Positions 34,702-45,253 of a stretch of DNA of 64,000 nucleotides are shown one piece after another. Numbering within the stretch: the stretch's first letter is position 1; every line of letters begins with the position of its first letter. The DNA is taken from positions 29,975,001-30,039,000 of the forward strand of contig NC_091671.1 of the NCBI RefSeq assembly GCF_042453785.1, read 5' to 3'. Source of the stretch: Malus domestica. Lineage: Eukaryota; Streptophyta; Magnoliopsida; Rosales; Rosaceae. Made by a program: the position numbers and the translations under genes. Below the pieces are notes generated by a model. That model made no database searches, had not been told where the DNA came from, and saw only the letters and a program-made list of their open reading frames with translations.

Positions 34702-35814
34702 CTACTCAAACTCCTTTAGTGCCTCGGCTCCAGCAACAATCTCCAATATCTCCCCTGTAATCTTTCCCTGTCGTTGCCGGTTGTAAACATTTGAAAGAGA
34801 CTTCGTCAAGTCAACTGCATTGTCAGTGGCATTACTCATAGCATTCATTCTTGCTGCGAGCTCACTTGCTGTTGATTCCTGTAGTGCCTTCAGAATCTGG
34901 CTGTTCAAGTAGAGAGGCATCATGGCATCAAGAATCTGAACAGGGTCCTGTTCGAATTCCATAACCGGCGAAAGCCCTTCCCTCTTTATCTTCACACTCC
35001 CCCTCTCCATACTCAGTTTGCCTTTTTTAGTTGTCAACCTAAAGAAATCATCCTCCGTTGCATCGACACTATTCCCATTCACATCAACAACCTCTCCCCT
35101 TGGCAACAATGGAAGCAATGTATGAATAACCGGTTCAGATTTCACCAACGACACAAATTTAGTGTACACAAGCTCAACTTTATCAACCTCTTCGCTAACA
35201 AACAGCGAAAAAACGTCATCAGCAATGACCTGAGCCTCTTTCGTTGTTGCAAACAACCCACCTTCAATAAACCTATCAACACAAATCTCAGGCCTACGCA
35301 TGAAATACGAGTTACCCTTTTTGCCAACACTGATCAAAGTGAAATCCAACCCAAGTTTCTTCAATTCCGTGATTCGGGCCTCGGTCTTTTTGACCACGGA
35401 GTTGTTGAAGCCGCCGCAGAGGCCTCGGTCGGCTGTGATGACGACAATGGCAACTTTCCTGACGGGTCTAATATTTGTGAGAGGGACGTCAATGTCTTCA
35501 CACTGAAGCCGCTCATTGATGTCGTACAGGACCTCCACAAGCGTCTCAGCAAAGGGTCGGCCATTGATGACTGCTTCCTGGCCCCTTCGAACCCTGGCAG
35601 CCGCCACGAGCTTCATGGCTTCGGTGATTTTCTGGGTATTTTTTATGGAATCGATTCGCACTCGGAGCTTACGCAGACCGCAGCGGGTTGCTGAAGATCG
35701 AGAACAGAGAGGTTGGGGTGAGATTTGGGGCAAAAGGGGTTTAGGGTTTTGGAGAAATGTGTTGGAAAATAGGGGTTTTGCAGATACCCACATGATTGAA
35801 TTGGATATCGCCAT
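34702..35814 (-). CDS. ATPC: Chloroplast ATP synthase gamma subunit, cysteine-less form (370 aa)
   Basis: Central rotor shaft of plastid CF1-ATP synthase, coupling proton flow through CFo to ATP synthesis in the alpha3beta3 head. Intronless. A plastid transit peptide of about 45 residues (Ser/Pro-rich, few acids) precedes the mature start CGLRKLRVRIDSIKNTQKIT. Conserved parts: EAMKLVAAARVRR, ITADRGLCGGFNN (127-138), SVGKKGNSYF, the plastid-specific regulatory insert (about 235-285), then QILDAMMPLYLNSQILKALQ and KITGEILEIVAGAEAL. In the insert, plant gamma1 proteins have GEICD...CVDA, whose two cysteines form the thioredoxin-controlled disulfide. Here they read GEVVDVNGNSVDA: Val243 and Ser249 replace both. 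This predicts a redox-insensitive, gamma2-like isoform. The rest is intact and the length is normal, so it is probably functional. A normal gamma1 gene should exist elsewhere. Confidence 0.95.
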   Translation of the reverse strand: MAISNSIMWVSAKPLFSNTFLQNPKPLLPQISPQPLCSRSSATRCGLRKLRVRIDSIKNTQKITEAMKLVAAARVRRGQEAVINGRPFAETLVEVLYDINERLQCEDIDVPLTNIRPVRKVAIVVITADRGLCGGFNNSVVKKTEARITELKKLGLDFTLISVGKKGNSYFMRRPEICVDRFIEGGLFATTKEAQVIADDVFSLFVSEEVDKVELVYTKFVSLVKSEPVIHTLLPLLPRGEVVDVNGNSVDATEDDFFRLTTKKGKLSMERGSVKIKREGLSPVMEFEQDPVQILDAMMPLYLNSQILKALQESTASELAARMNAMSNATDNAVDLTKSLSNVYNRQRQGKITGEILEIVAGAEALKEFE

Positions 35815-36161
35815 CGGGTTCTGGTTTTGGTTTTGCAGAAATTAAGCGAATTCAAAATCTCTGCAAAATGCCTAACTGGATTGAAGCTTTACGAAAGCAT
35901 CAAAATTGAAAATTTCTGTGGGAAATTGGATCTTTGGAACAACATTTTTGTTGGTGGAAATTTACTCCTGAGATTTGTGGAGTCAGGACTCAGGAGTCAA
36001 TTTGACTAGAGTTGGCTTGAGATGGACTGTGGAGCTGAGCATATGTTTTGGATTCTCCGGCGAGGTTTAAACTCAATACTACAGAGCGGTATCTAACTGT
36101 TTGATTACCGAACGAGATCATTCATCGTTGAGGAAGAATTAATGGGAAGTTTACATCCGTT
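35815..36161. other. ATPC 5' leader/promoter region
   Basis: No gene. It lies directly upstream of the minus-strand start. Confidence 0.4.
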
Positions 36162-37180
36162 TAACCTGAAAAATTTTATTTGAACCCATACAACTTTTTT
36201 CTACGTTCAAATACAAGTATAATTAACCATAAAACAAATATTTATCAGTAAATCCACTCCCAAAAATTAAATACCATCATACAATGTTTATCATACATTT
36301 ATTCCGGCTAAAACCCTAAAAATTCTCATAGAGAAAAACAAGTTTTTTTAGAGTGGATAAAAGATGAATTTTTGGGCTTTAATTCACAGCTATCAACGCT
36401 AGAAGTTGAGAAGATGGGTTTTTGAGTTTCACAATATATATGGTGGCGAAGCCTCCACTACCAATTTGGTTTCCTCGATGGTTTAGGCAAATCTTATAAT
36501 TCCATGTTTCTCTCATCCCTTCATGCAATTTGGTTTCCTCGACGTCTTAGGCATACTACTTGCCTCATCTCTTTCATGCATTTTCTGCAAATATTATAAT
36601 TCCACGTTTCTCTCATCATTTCATGCAGTTTTGGCAAATATTATTTTCTTCTTCCTGTTTTCTCCTTTTTAGTAGATATATATGGAGAAGTATACAGAGG
36701 AGGAGCAATGACATTGAGTTATGAGGATGGAGGCTGAAGGATTTTCACCCCTTTAACCTAATATTCTTTCAAATTCGACCGAAAAAACTCTTATATTATT
36801 TATGGATATATTTTTAATTAATTTGAAGTTTGTTTTAACTTTTTTGCCATTGCCATGCATCTAGTCTTCTCAACAAACACAACAGTTCGTCAAATTCAAG
36901 CCATACAATCTAAAGGAAAAACTAATAAAGAAACTATTATTAGTTTATGGAAGATTCATAAACAAGTAGAACTTCACCAAATTATTCAATGTGAGATTTT
37001 ATTTTCTAAAGGGTTGTAAAGATAAATTTACATTTTGAATTGAGTTTGTGAGGTTAGTTTAGGTAGTAAATTTGGGTTTAAAGATGTATTAAGTATTTAA
37101 TTAAAAATAATAGAGTGTAGATAGTAAATTGGATGTAGACAGAAGTTATATGGGTTCAAATAAAATTTCTCTTAACCATT
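36162..37180. mobile_element. About 1-kb element with terminal inverted repeats
   Basis: AAATTTTATTTGAACCCATA near 36171 is inverted as ATATGGGTTCAAATAAAATT near 37149. The interior contains partial repeats (TTTGGTTTCCTCGA at 36468 and 36529; TATAATTCCA...GTTTCTCTCATC at 36496 and 36595). No transposase and no clean target duplication. Superfamily unknown. Confidence 0.5.
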
Positions 37181-37308
37181 TTGTCTCTGATCAAGAAGTT
37201 GGGTTTAAATTTAGAGAAATTGCATAATAACGGTGGAAGTCCTCCAGACTCCAAAGTACCAACTTCACGAAACCTCTTGAGAATGTGTACGATGATATTC
37301 ATTAAAAC

Positions 37309-37470
37309 ATGGTGCGATGACAAGTGCCTTCACCCATGAGCGGTAGGTCTCGGGTTCGAGACTTGGGAGCAGCCTCTCTATAAATGGAGGTAAGGCTAGC
37401 CGACATTCACCTCTCTCAGACCCTGCGTAAAGCGGGAGCCTTGTGCACTGGGTACGACCTTTTTTATGGA
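37309..37470 (+). mobile_element. Au-type SINE
   Basis: tRNA-like head with B-box GTCTCGGGTTCGAGAC, followed by the diagnostic Au body: GGGAGCAGCCTCTCTATAAA, GGTAAGGCTAGCCGACATTC, ACCTCTCTCAGACCCTGCGT, AAAGCGGGAGCCTTGTGCAC, TGGGTACGACCTTTT. About 160 bp, T-ended. Confidence 0.92.
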
Positions 37471-37480
37471 ATGAATAAGT

Positions 37481-38410
37481 AAAAAAGAAGGATAGGAGTA
37501 GGGTTCGGTTTCATTCAGTTCTTAGTTTAATTTTGTTTTAACTTTTATTTTATATTTTTTTTCACCATTTAGTGTAAGTATAATGTCGTATTAAAAAGTG
37601 TGTATATATATATATATAATTTTTTTTTGAACAAACAATATTTGAATTATTTTTAATTAAAAACTAAAATATTTGTAAAAGTAGATTATGATAATAAACA
37701 AAAATATTTAAAGTGTTTGTAAAGTTAAATTACCAGAACATAACAGAAAATATTTAACATTACCGAAACATTTATTTTCTTAAATGAGTTTTACTTTTTA
37801 TGACAAACAACATACAACCATTTTAATTCACATAGAAATGAATAAGGGTCAAAAACCAAGAATTTTAATCAAAAGTAAAGGCCTTGACATTTAGTACTAA
37901 GATCTAATGATATTTTTTATATTTATAAATAAAAAATTTTAGATTTAATTCTCGTAAAATATGAATTTGAATCAAATTATTATGATCAACCTGGTAGCCT
38001 GGTAATAAGGATAACCCACTTTCTCACGAACAATCCAACATTCACGAAATATCGAGGCTAAAAAAATTGTTTGAGGGTTTGGCCCAAAGCCCAACTTGTG
38101 TCCTGACGCCTAACCCGGGCACGCATTTCAAAATCGGGTTGAACCGTACCAGCTCCACCCCAAACACCAACAATCAACCACCGCGACAAGGAGGCTTTAA
38201 GCGGTGTTATTTTGACCGCCGACGAGTCCTGGCTATTTAATTAGCGACTCCTCTCCAGGAAGATGCTGTAGCAGAACACATACCAAACCCAAATCTAGAA
38301 TCTCTGTAGAAACAAAACAAACATTGGATTGCAATTCTTGGGCATCGAAGACGATGGTGGTAATGTTTCATTGAATCCCTTTTGAAATTTAATTGAATTG
38401 GGGGAGAGAA
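37481..38410 (+). other. Intergenic, then promoter and 5' UTR of NDUFAF2
   Basis: AT-rich to about 38080, then GC-richer. A TATA-like CTATTTAATTAG near 38232 lies about 180 bp upstream of the start codon; the 5' UTR probably starts near 38260. Confidence 0.45.
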
Positions 38411-41400
38411 ATGTCGAAGCTGTTTCAGAAGGTTGCTGGGTTCTTCACCAATCGGACTATGGTGGGAATGGACAAAGCTGGCAACCGTTACTTCGCCAGA
38501 AAGGAGGAGGTCGATGGCATCAGTAAGTCTCTCTCTCTCTCTCTCTCTCCATCTCTATTGTTTGTTGCTTTCGTTTCTGCTGCAATTTTGACTCATGGGT
38601 TTTGTTCAGTTTGCGTTTTGTAATTGAATCCCTTGAATTTGCCAATTGGGTTGTCATTATTGTGCTTCAACATTTGCTACATGGGATTTAAAGGAATTGC
38701 ATTGATTTCTGGAGGTGTGAATTGAACTCTGTGAAGATTTATGATTGCATTTCCTAACTTCGTAAGCGTTGTTCGTATATTTTGTTTTGGATTCAGGTAA
38801 ACACTTAGAAAAAAGGATTGTTTGAATTAAAGTTAGAGAAGTGGAATTTACCTCCCCTAGTGAGTTGCCAGGACCAATGAAAGATTTAATAGCAGCCATT
38901 ACCTCTTTCCCGCCGTATGCCAAAGTTAGAGTGAAGAGAAGATCAGCGTTACCATTTGCACCTGGGGTGTTGTCGTTTTCATTGAAACAGTTGTGTATTA
39001 ATCTCTTTCTATTACTTTGGTTGCTGGCAGAGGCTTTTTCCTTCTTAGATTGGTACTGCAAGTCTATAACGCAGTGGACAATATTCTTAATTCTGTATAA
39101 TTTATAAATTGGAAGCCATCGTAGCTAATATCTCATGTTAACCATATATAGTTTCCTAAAGCATGTGTTCTGATTAGTTGAGCTGAGTATTTTATTTATG
39201 AAAATGAAATACCAAAGTTTGCATTGAGTTGTTCGTCGAGGGTGAGATAATCGATTACAATGTGGTATAGCTTAAAGAATATGAAGCTGTATTTGTAATT
39301 TGTGCGGGAGTATTATTCTGTGGTCAATTCACTCAAGTACTAGCAGGATTAATGCTCTTTTTGTCACACTCTCTCTGATGCACCAGTGAAAGAGAAAAGA
39401 TGGGTGGCATTCAAGGGCGAGGACGATCCGACCTCAATTCCAGGTAATTTGTGTGGACCTAGTACAGCTTTTGTTCAGTTTCAAAATCTTGGTCACTTGT
39501 TTCGAAGTATTTTCCTTTGAGTTATCAGATTAACGAAAAGGGTACTCCATTTTGGGATGTTGAAATATGGTATAACTACCTATCCATATATACACTTTTT
39601 GTATATACTGTCATTTGGAAATTGGAATGCATTTATTTATGGCCTTTCCTCTACCTTCTTTATGTTCACTCTTTGATCATTTTAGTTGAGTGGATATGTT
39701 GGCTCAACGGGCAGAGGAAAAGGGCTCCAACACCGGAGGTAATCTTGACATCTGTTTGTCTTTAATTCCTTGGTGTAATAAAGAGGAAAAGTTTGTTTAG
39801 ATTTTGTTGGTAAAAAAGATGGAATATTTTTATGTTACCATTTATTTTGAGTCACCATTGACTCGTCTTCCTAGACGCTCATGCTATAATACACACCTTT
39901 TTCTCATCATGATATCTAATTCTTGTCTAAGAGATAGTTTGTTATTGTCGTTTCATTTCTGCTGCTTGACAATCTTTTCTATTCCTCAGGAACTGGCAGA
40001 ATTGGAAGCTAGACGTGAACGTGTCCGGCAGAATGTTGCTCGTATGTGCCATCTCTATCATTAGTTTCTGGTTGCTTCTACTACTTTCTGGCTCTCTTTG
40101 AACCATTGAGTTGTAGGTTTGCTAAGAAGTTTTTATTACAATATCATTACTGAACTTGTGACTTCTGTAGGAATTTCAATCAAAATGTAGGATAAGTGAA
40201 TCAAGGCATGCAATAGTTGCATATTAACGTAGATGTCCTTGTCATAAATTTCTGAGATAAGAGAAGAGATATAGAGAATGAACGAGAGACATCTACACAG
40301 CCAAAGATAGTGGCTACTAGTATAAGATTAGCCCTCACCAGCCTTAAAATAGGCCTCTTAGTGGTAAATACTTGAATGCTGCCAATAGTGGCAAGAAAGA
40401 AGTTATCTTACTTTCATTTCTTATGTGTCAAATTTAACCCAGATAGCTGGTATCATCTTAGTCAAGAGATTACTCTTAATGGACTGTTCTCTGTATCTTT
40501 GAAATATTTATGCAGATCCAAATTGGGATCTGGCATAAAATTTTGATACGTCGATTTAAATCAGCTTTAAGTGCTTTCTAGATTTTATTCAATGAATCCC
40601 GTTGTTGATGCATTTTCTTGAAGGACAAACATTCTTATCATGACATCTTGAAAGCTTCAGTGGGAAATTGGATTGGCTTTACTTTCAGTTTTCTATTTGA
40701 TACAGAGATTTTAAGAAACATATATTATTTATTTGTTTTTTATTTCTCAAAGTTCTAAAGAAAGAAGAAGAGGAAAGGAAAGCAAGAGAAGGCAGTACGC
40801 GCAAAGTCATCAACACCGGTCAGCTTCTTACTGGAACGTTTATGATATCTGTACCCCTATGCTCATACAATTATTCACAATTATGAGCTATGTTTATAGA
40901 TAAAGTTGGAGGTCCAGACTTGAAAAGTTTCATTCAGCAATTTCCTGGGTCTTCTGAAGGTAACTTGTCATTTATACCCTACCCACCCTCACATACATGT
41001 TGTTTAGGATGTGGATTTTTATCGTAAGGCTTTCTTTTAGAATGCAAAATCATTCAGTTTTTATCCTGCATAACCATTTGTTGCATTCTGTCAAGGCAGA
41101 TTATGCCAGATTATATGAAATTTTTTACAGAAAGGTTTTGTAGAATAAGGAGTTTTATTTAAAGATTGCAGAATCTTTGTTCCTTGTTGGTCCTGCTGAG
41201 CATCAAAATTTGTTGCCTTAATTTTATTTTTTCGAGGTAGAATGTGCCAAATTAATTTTCTTTCTGATGTTTGTCTTCCTTGTTTCTTCGCAAAGGTGGC
41301 GTAAATCCGGAAGAATCTGTTGCCACGGAAGGAGTGAGGTCGGTCTGCTAACACACAAGGATTATGAATGATGAAGTTAAATAACAAGCACTACTAATGA

Positions 41401-41932
41401 GATTATAGCATTTATGTTTCCTTGAAATTTCATCTTGATACGATTACCGAAGGAAAATAAAACAAAGAAACATAACTCCATGACTTATACCCTGCTCAAG
41501 TTTCTTTTGTCACGCATATTTCATATTTCTTTATGGCCATGTCATGTCTTTATGTTTACATTGTTGTGTTGTTAACATGGCACAGGAACTCCAAAGAGAA
41601 AGAGGCAAAGAAAGCAAAAGAAGCTCCGGAGTATGTTCCATATTCCTCATCTGCATGTTTGCTCGAGCATCACTACTTACATATTGAAATCATGAACAAT
41701 GTGATAATGATGGGAATCTGTGAATTTCCTTGCTCTGAAATTTATAAACAAATAGACTCAGAAGATATTTTAAATAGTGACGTATATTAGGATAAATTTC
41801 ATTTTCCCTAGTTTTCCCCCAGATTGCCTGCTGGATTGATGATTCTACATGTTGAACTTTTCTTCCAGGTCGACAGAGCCAACAGGATCTGGTCAAACAT
41901 TCAGGCCAGGGACATGGCAGCCGCCAACATGA
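38411..41932 (+). CDS. NDUFAF2: NDUFAF2/mimitin-type complex I assembly factor, 9 exons, 183 aa
   Basis: Mitochondrial assembly factor related to the complex I subunit NDUFA12 (B17.2-like). In animals NDUFAF2 holds the place of NDUFA12 on late assembly intermediates; the plant role is inferred from that. Exons: 38411-38522, 39387-39443, 39686-39738, 39990-40041, 40753-40818, 40900-40959, 41296-41338, 41586-41630, 41869-41932. They total 552 nt with all phases matching and GT-AG borders. Protein: MSKLFQKVAGFFTNRTMVG, DKAGNRYFARKEEVDG, KRWVAFKGEDDPTSIP, VEWICWLNGQRKRAPTPEEL (the NDUFA12-type core), a charged helix ELEARRERVRQNVA...KKEEEERKA, DKVGGPDLKSFIQQFPGSSE, a Lys/Glu-rich linker, and the end SGQTFRPGTWQPPT. 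Intron 1 starts with a CT microsatellite. No defects are seen. Confidence 0.92.
38527..38549. repeat. (CT)n tract just inside NDUFAF2 intron 1
   Basis: CTCTCT run four bases after the GTAAGT donor. Length variation here could affect the transcript; this is inferred only. Confidence 0.85.
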
Positions 41933-42608
41933 AGTTGAATTGATAATTTCCATGGTGCATAATTAAGGGTCCAACTACGCTAACCCTTGTGTCCAGGCAT
42001 AATGCAGTGATTTGTTCTTCCGGTGCCAAAGAGTATAGCTGAGTTGTTAAAATGTTAGTGAATCTCTTATGGTTATAGCCTTGTAGGGCGCTTCTTTTGT
42101 GGCACAATGCAGTGCATTTGATTTTTGTTTTCCCTGTCGGATCCAAAGAAAAGAAAAACAAGCACAATACATCCTTCATTTTTAGTTTTCTGACAAGGGA
42201 ATACAGCGTTGTACACCAAATTTTTGTTACATTTATGTACGAAGTCGCCATGACTTGCGTACGAATTTTGTTGTGTGATGGTCTTAAAAGGAAATAAATT
42301 TAAGGTTATATGTCATATCATTCCAATTGCCTGCAGTCATGGGTTGTATATGCACCATGGTAATGCAGAACACTCAACAATTTCAAGACAAAATAATCAG
42401 CATAAGACATTTATGATTTATTCTCTCTTTCTTTTCCTTTTTTTGGGTTTTCTCTTCTCATAACTTCCATACTTTATGCATTCCCATTTTTTGTGATTGG
42501 AAACGACAAATATATGAAATTTGAAAATCTTGTTTTGATATTCTTTAGTGTATATAAATGAAGATCTATAAAAGGTGATATAAAAAAGTAGTGAATTAGT
42601 AATACCGC
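41933..42608 (+). other. NDUFAF2 3' UTR and intergenic DNA
   Basis: The first 300-400 bases probably hold the 3' UTR (possible AATAAA near 42292). No gene follows. Confidence 0.4.
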
Positions 42609-42616
42609 CTCATAGT

Positions 42617-43128
42617 AAGTGGTGGATCTAGAAAATAATATTAGCGGGCTCAGTAAGAATGCGCACAATTTTTTTTTACTAGAAATATCATGAATATCGT
42701 CATTTTATCGAGTCTTGGTGGGACTGAAGTCATTTGGAAAGGCATACTGCACACCTGTTAATGCCTCATTTGTGAGGGTAACTAACATGTTTCAAGACTG
42801 CTCCCATATGAATACTTAACAAAGAAACACACTTATCTTGAACACACTAACAATGTTTGATATCATTGCATCCCATTAATATGTTTGTCCAAGAATAATG
42901 ATGCTTTGTTATTCACTGAGATCACCATTTCATTCACTCTGCTTTCAGACATTTTATCAAATAGTTGGATGACATGTATGAAGCCAACTCTAATATTCAA
43001 AAGGACGGCACCCAAGGTATCCATGGATATTCATCGAAGTTCGGAGGGTCAACACCTAAGGTATATATGGACGTTTACCGAAGTTCGAGGGTTAGCTGAC
43101 CCCCTGCCCCTCAATGCATCTGCCACTG
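42617..43128. mobile_element. Non-autonomous hAT element (512 bp)
   Basis: Left end AAGTGGTGGATCTAG and right end GCATCTGCCACTG match the plant hAT end CAGTGGCGGATCTAG in inverted form. Perfect 8-bp target duplication CTCATAGT (42609-42616, 43129-43136). It contains an imperfect 45-50-bp tandem repeat (ACCGAAGTTCG-type, 43010-43090). No transposase. Confidence 0.8.
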
Positions 43129-43322
43129 CTCATAGTGTAAATAGTTATAAAATAAACACTCGATTTATAAATTGTTAATGCATGAAGGGCTTAATTATAA
43201 ATAGCCGAAGACAATGAATTATTTAGATTTTGGAGGAAATTAAATAATCATTTTGCACTTGAGCGTAATATAAGAGTGGTACCCATGAAGGAATATGGGC
43301 ATTGTTCGGGGTGGCATACACT

Positions 43323-44327
43323 CAGGGCCGGCCTAGAAAGGGTGCTAGGCGTGCGATCGCACATTTTTAGGGGACTCTTGAATTTTAATAATCTTTATAA
43401 TGTATTACATATAGCAAGAGTGTGATTAATTCATAGTGTTGCCTTAGGGAAATCGTTGCTTTTGCACGGGTTCGACTCCCAGTAGAACCATTTTGGGCCC
43501 TTTTTGAACTACATTTATTTTTTCTTTTCTCTTTAATATTTGTAGTTTAATTTCTATCATTATAAAAGATTACTTTTGATGATAAATTTATGATTATGAA
43601 TATCATAATTAATTAAAATCCTTACAAGTTTGAAGATATAATCTTTAAAAGCCCCCTTTCCATATATGACATCATTTAATCGAATACATGTCATTCGGTT
43701 ATTCTTTTGGTCACCCGTTAAGGATCATCTAATTTTCATTCAATTTGAAGACTATTTAGTCATCCATATAAAAAACAATTATAGTACAACTTTGCTCACA
43801 ACACTAAAGTGGAGGTGAGCAGGTGATGCTCATGCCCCATTGATTATTGTTAGATTAATTTGGTTTAATTGATTTAAGACATGAATCTCGAATTCTAACT
43901 AATCTAACGACAATCAACCGAGTGGGGATTATAATCATTCCCACTTTAGAGAGTGAGAAAAAATGCAATAAAAAAAACTTATAGTTCATTATAAGATGCT
44001 ACAAATATCATAACTAGTGATTTGTTTAACTAGTTCATAATAAGGAGCATGAGTTGTTCTGATTATGATATATGTACGGTGATATGATATGTACATAGCC
44101 ACCACACCATGCTTTTTCTATTTAAAAAGTAAGGAGTTTCGACCCAAAAAACGTAAAGAATGTAGAAACATAGCCACCAAACCATGCTTCTTTTTTATTT
44201 ATATCAATTTATACACAAGAAAACAAATTTAAAATATAAAGGAAAATATAACAACCAAAATTTAGACCTTGTAAGGGTTTCCGTTTGAATCTCGCACAGA
44301 GCCTCCAAAATCTCAAGACCGGCCCTG
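43323..44327. mobile_element. Non-autonomous hAT element (1,005 bp)
   Basis: Ends CAGGGCCGGCCT / AGACCGGCCCTG. 8-bp target duplication CATACACT / CATACGCT (43315-43322, 44328-44335; one mismatch). It contains a B-box-like CGGGTTCGACTCC near 43468 but no tRNA fold and no transposase. Confidence 0.82.
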
Positions 44328-44335
44328 CATACGCT

Positions 44336-45131
44336 ATCTGCAATGAATTTGTAGTTGCCATGGATGAACATAGAGTACTCGAAGCATGTATAGAGTGGCC
44401 AATCTAGCCTAGGTCAAGGCTAAATCTGGTCCAAAATGACCATTTTCGGCATTTAGGAGTTTGGAGTGAGCCATGCGATTTGGATTTCAAGCTCAAGTCT
44501 ACCCAAGCCTTATACCAAACCCTAGTTGTTCGTAATCTTGCTAAATATTCCATATTAAAATTATTAAATTTTCGTAGGGATGCGAACATCAAATAAGAAG
44601 AAGCTTCATCGACTTCAGCACAAAAAATGATTATTATTATTATTTTTTTAAATAATTTTCACCCAACATTCTTCCATGTTGTGTTCGTCAACAATTGACA
44701 ATGGTTCATATTTTTGTCCAAAGTTATACAAAAATCCGGCTGCTACGTGGTAAATATTGTTTGTGAGACAAGTGAGAGAACTAAACACAAAGAAACATCA
44801 ACAATTGACAATAATTCATATTTTTGTCAAAAGCTATACAAAATATGACCAAAACGCAATAAATATTGTCTGTGAAAGAAGTGAGAGAACTAAACAAATG
44901 GTGAAAAAGAGACAAATTTAAGAGAAGTGCCAGGTGGTCAGCACCTTCCTCTATTCTTCTTGCAATTCTTGAAATTTTCCTTGTCAATATCTGATTTATT
45001 TTTGCTTTTCTTTGCACTTTAGAAAGGGAAAGACGGGCAGGTGGAGGCCTACTGGCGGTTGCTCATACCCAGTTTCGTGCAATACTTTCTGTTTGGTTGG
45101 TGGGAAAATGGTGAGAGGGGAAAGAGGAGGG
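44336..45131. repeat. Intergenic with a 110-bp tandem duplication
   Basis: CAACAATTGACAAT...CATATTTTTGTC at 44689 and 44799 and GTGAGAGAACTAAACA after each define a 110-bp period (about 44688-44905). The rest shows no gene. Confidence 0.75.
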
Positions 45132-45253
45132 CCAATTGTCACATCCCGATCCGGGGTCCACCACATTCCGGGTCCGCTCCACCGCCATAACACGATATTG
45201 TCCGTTTTGAGCTCCGACCACGTCCTCACGGTTTTGTTGTTGGGAACTCACAC

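Noticed and set aside
35122..35694. 190-aa open frame antisense to ATPC
   Set aside because: It lies wholly inside the highly conserved ATPC coding sequence on the other strand and has no family features of its own.
43440..43490. tRNA gene inside the hAT element
   Set aside because: B-box-like GGGTTCGACTCC alone; no cloverleaf.
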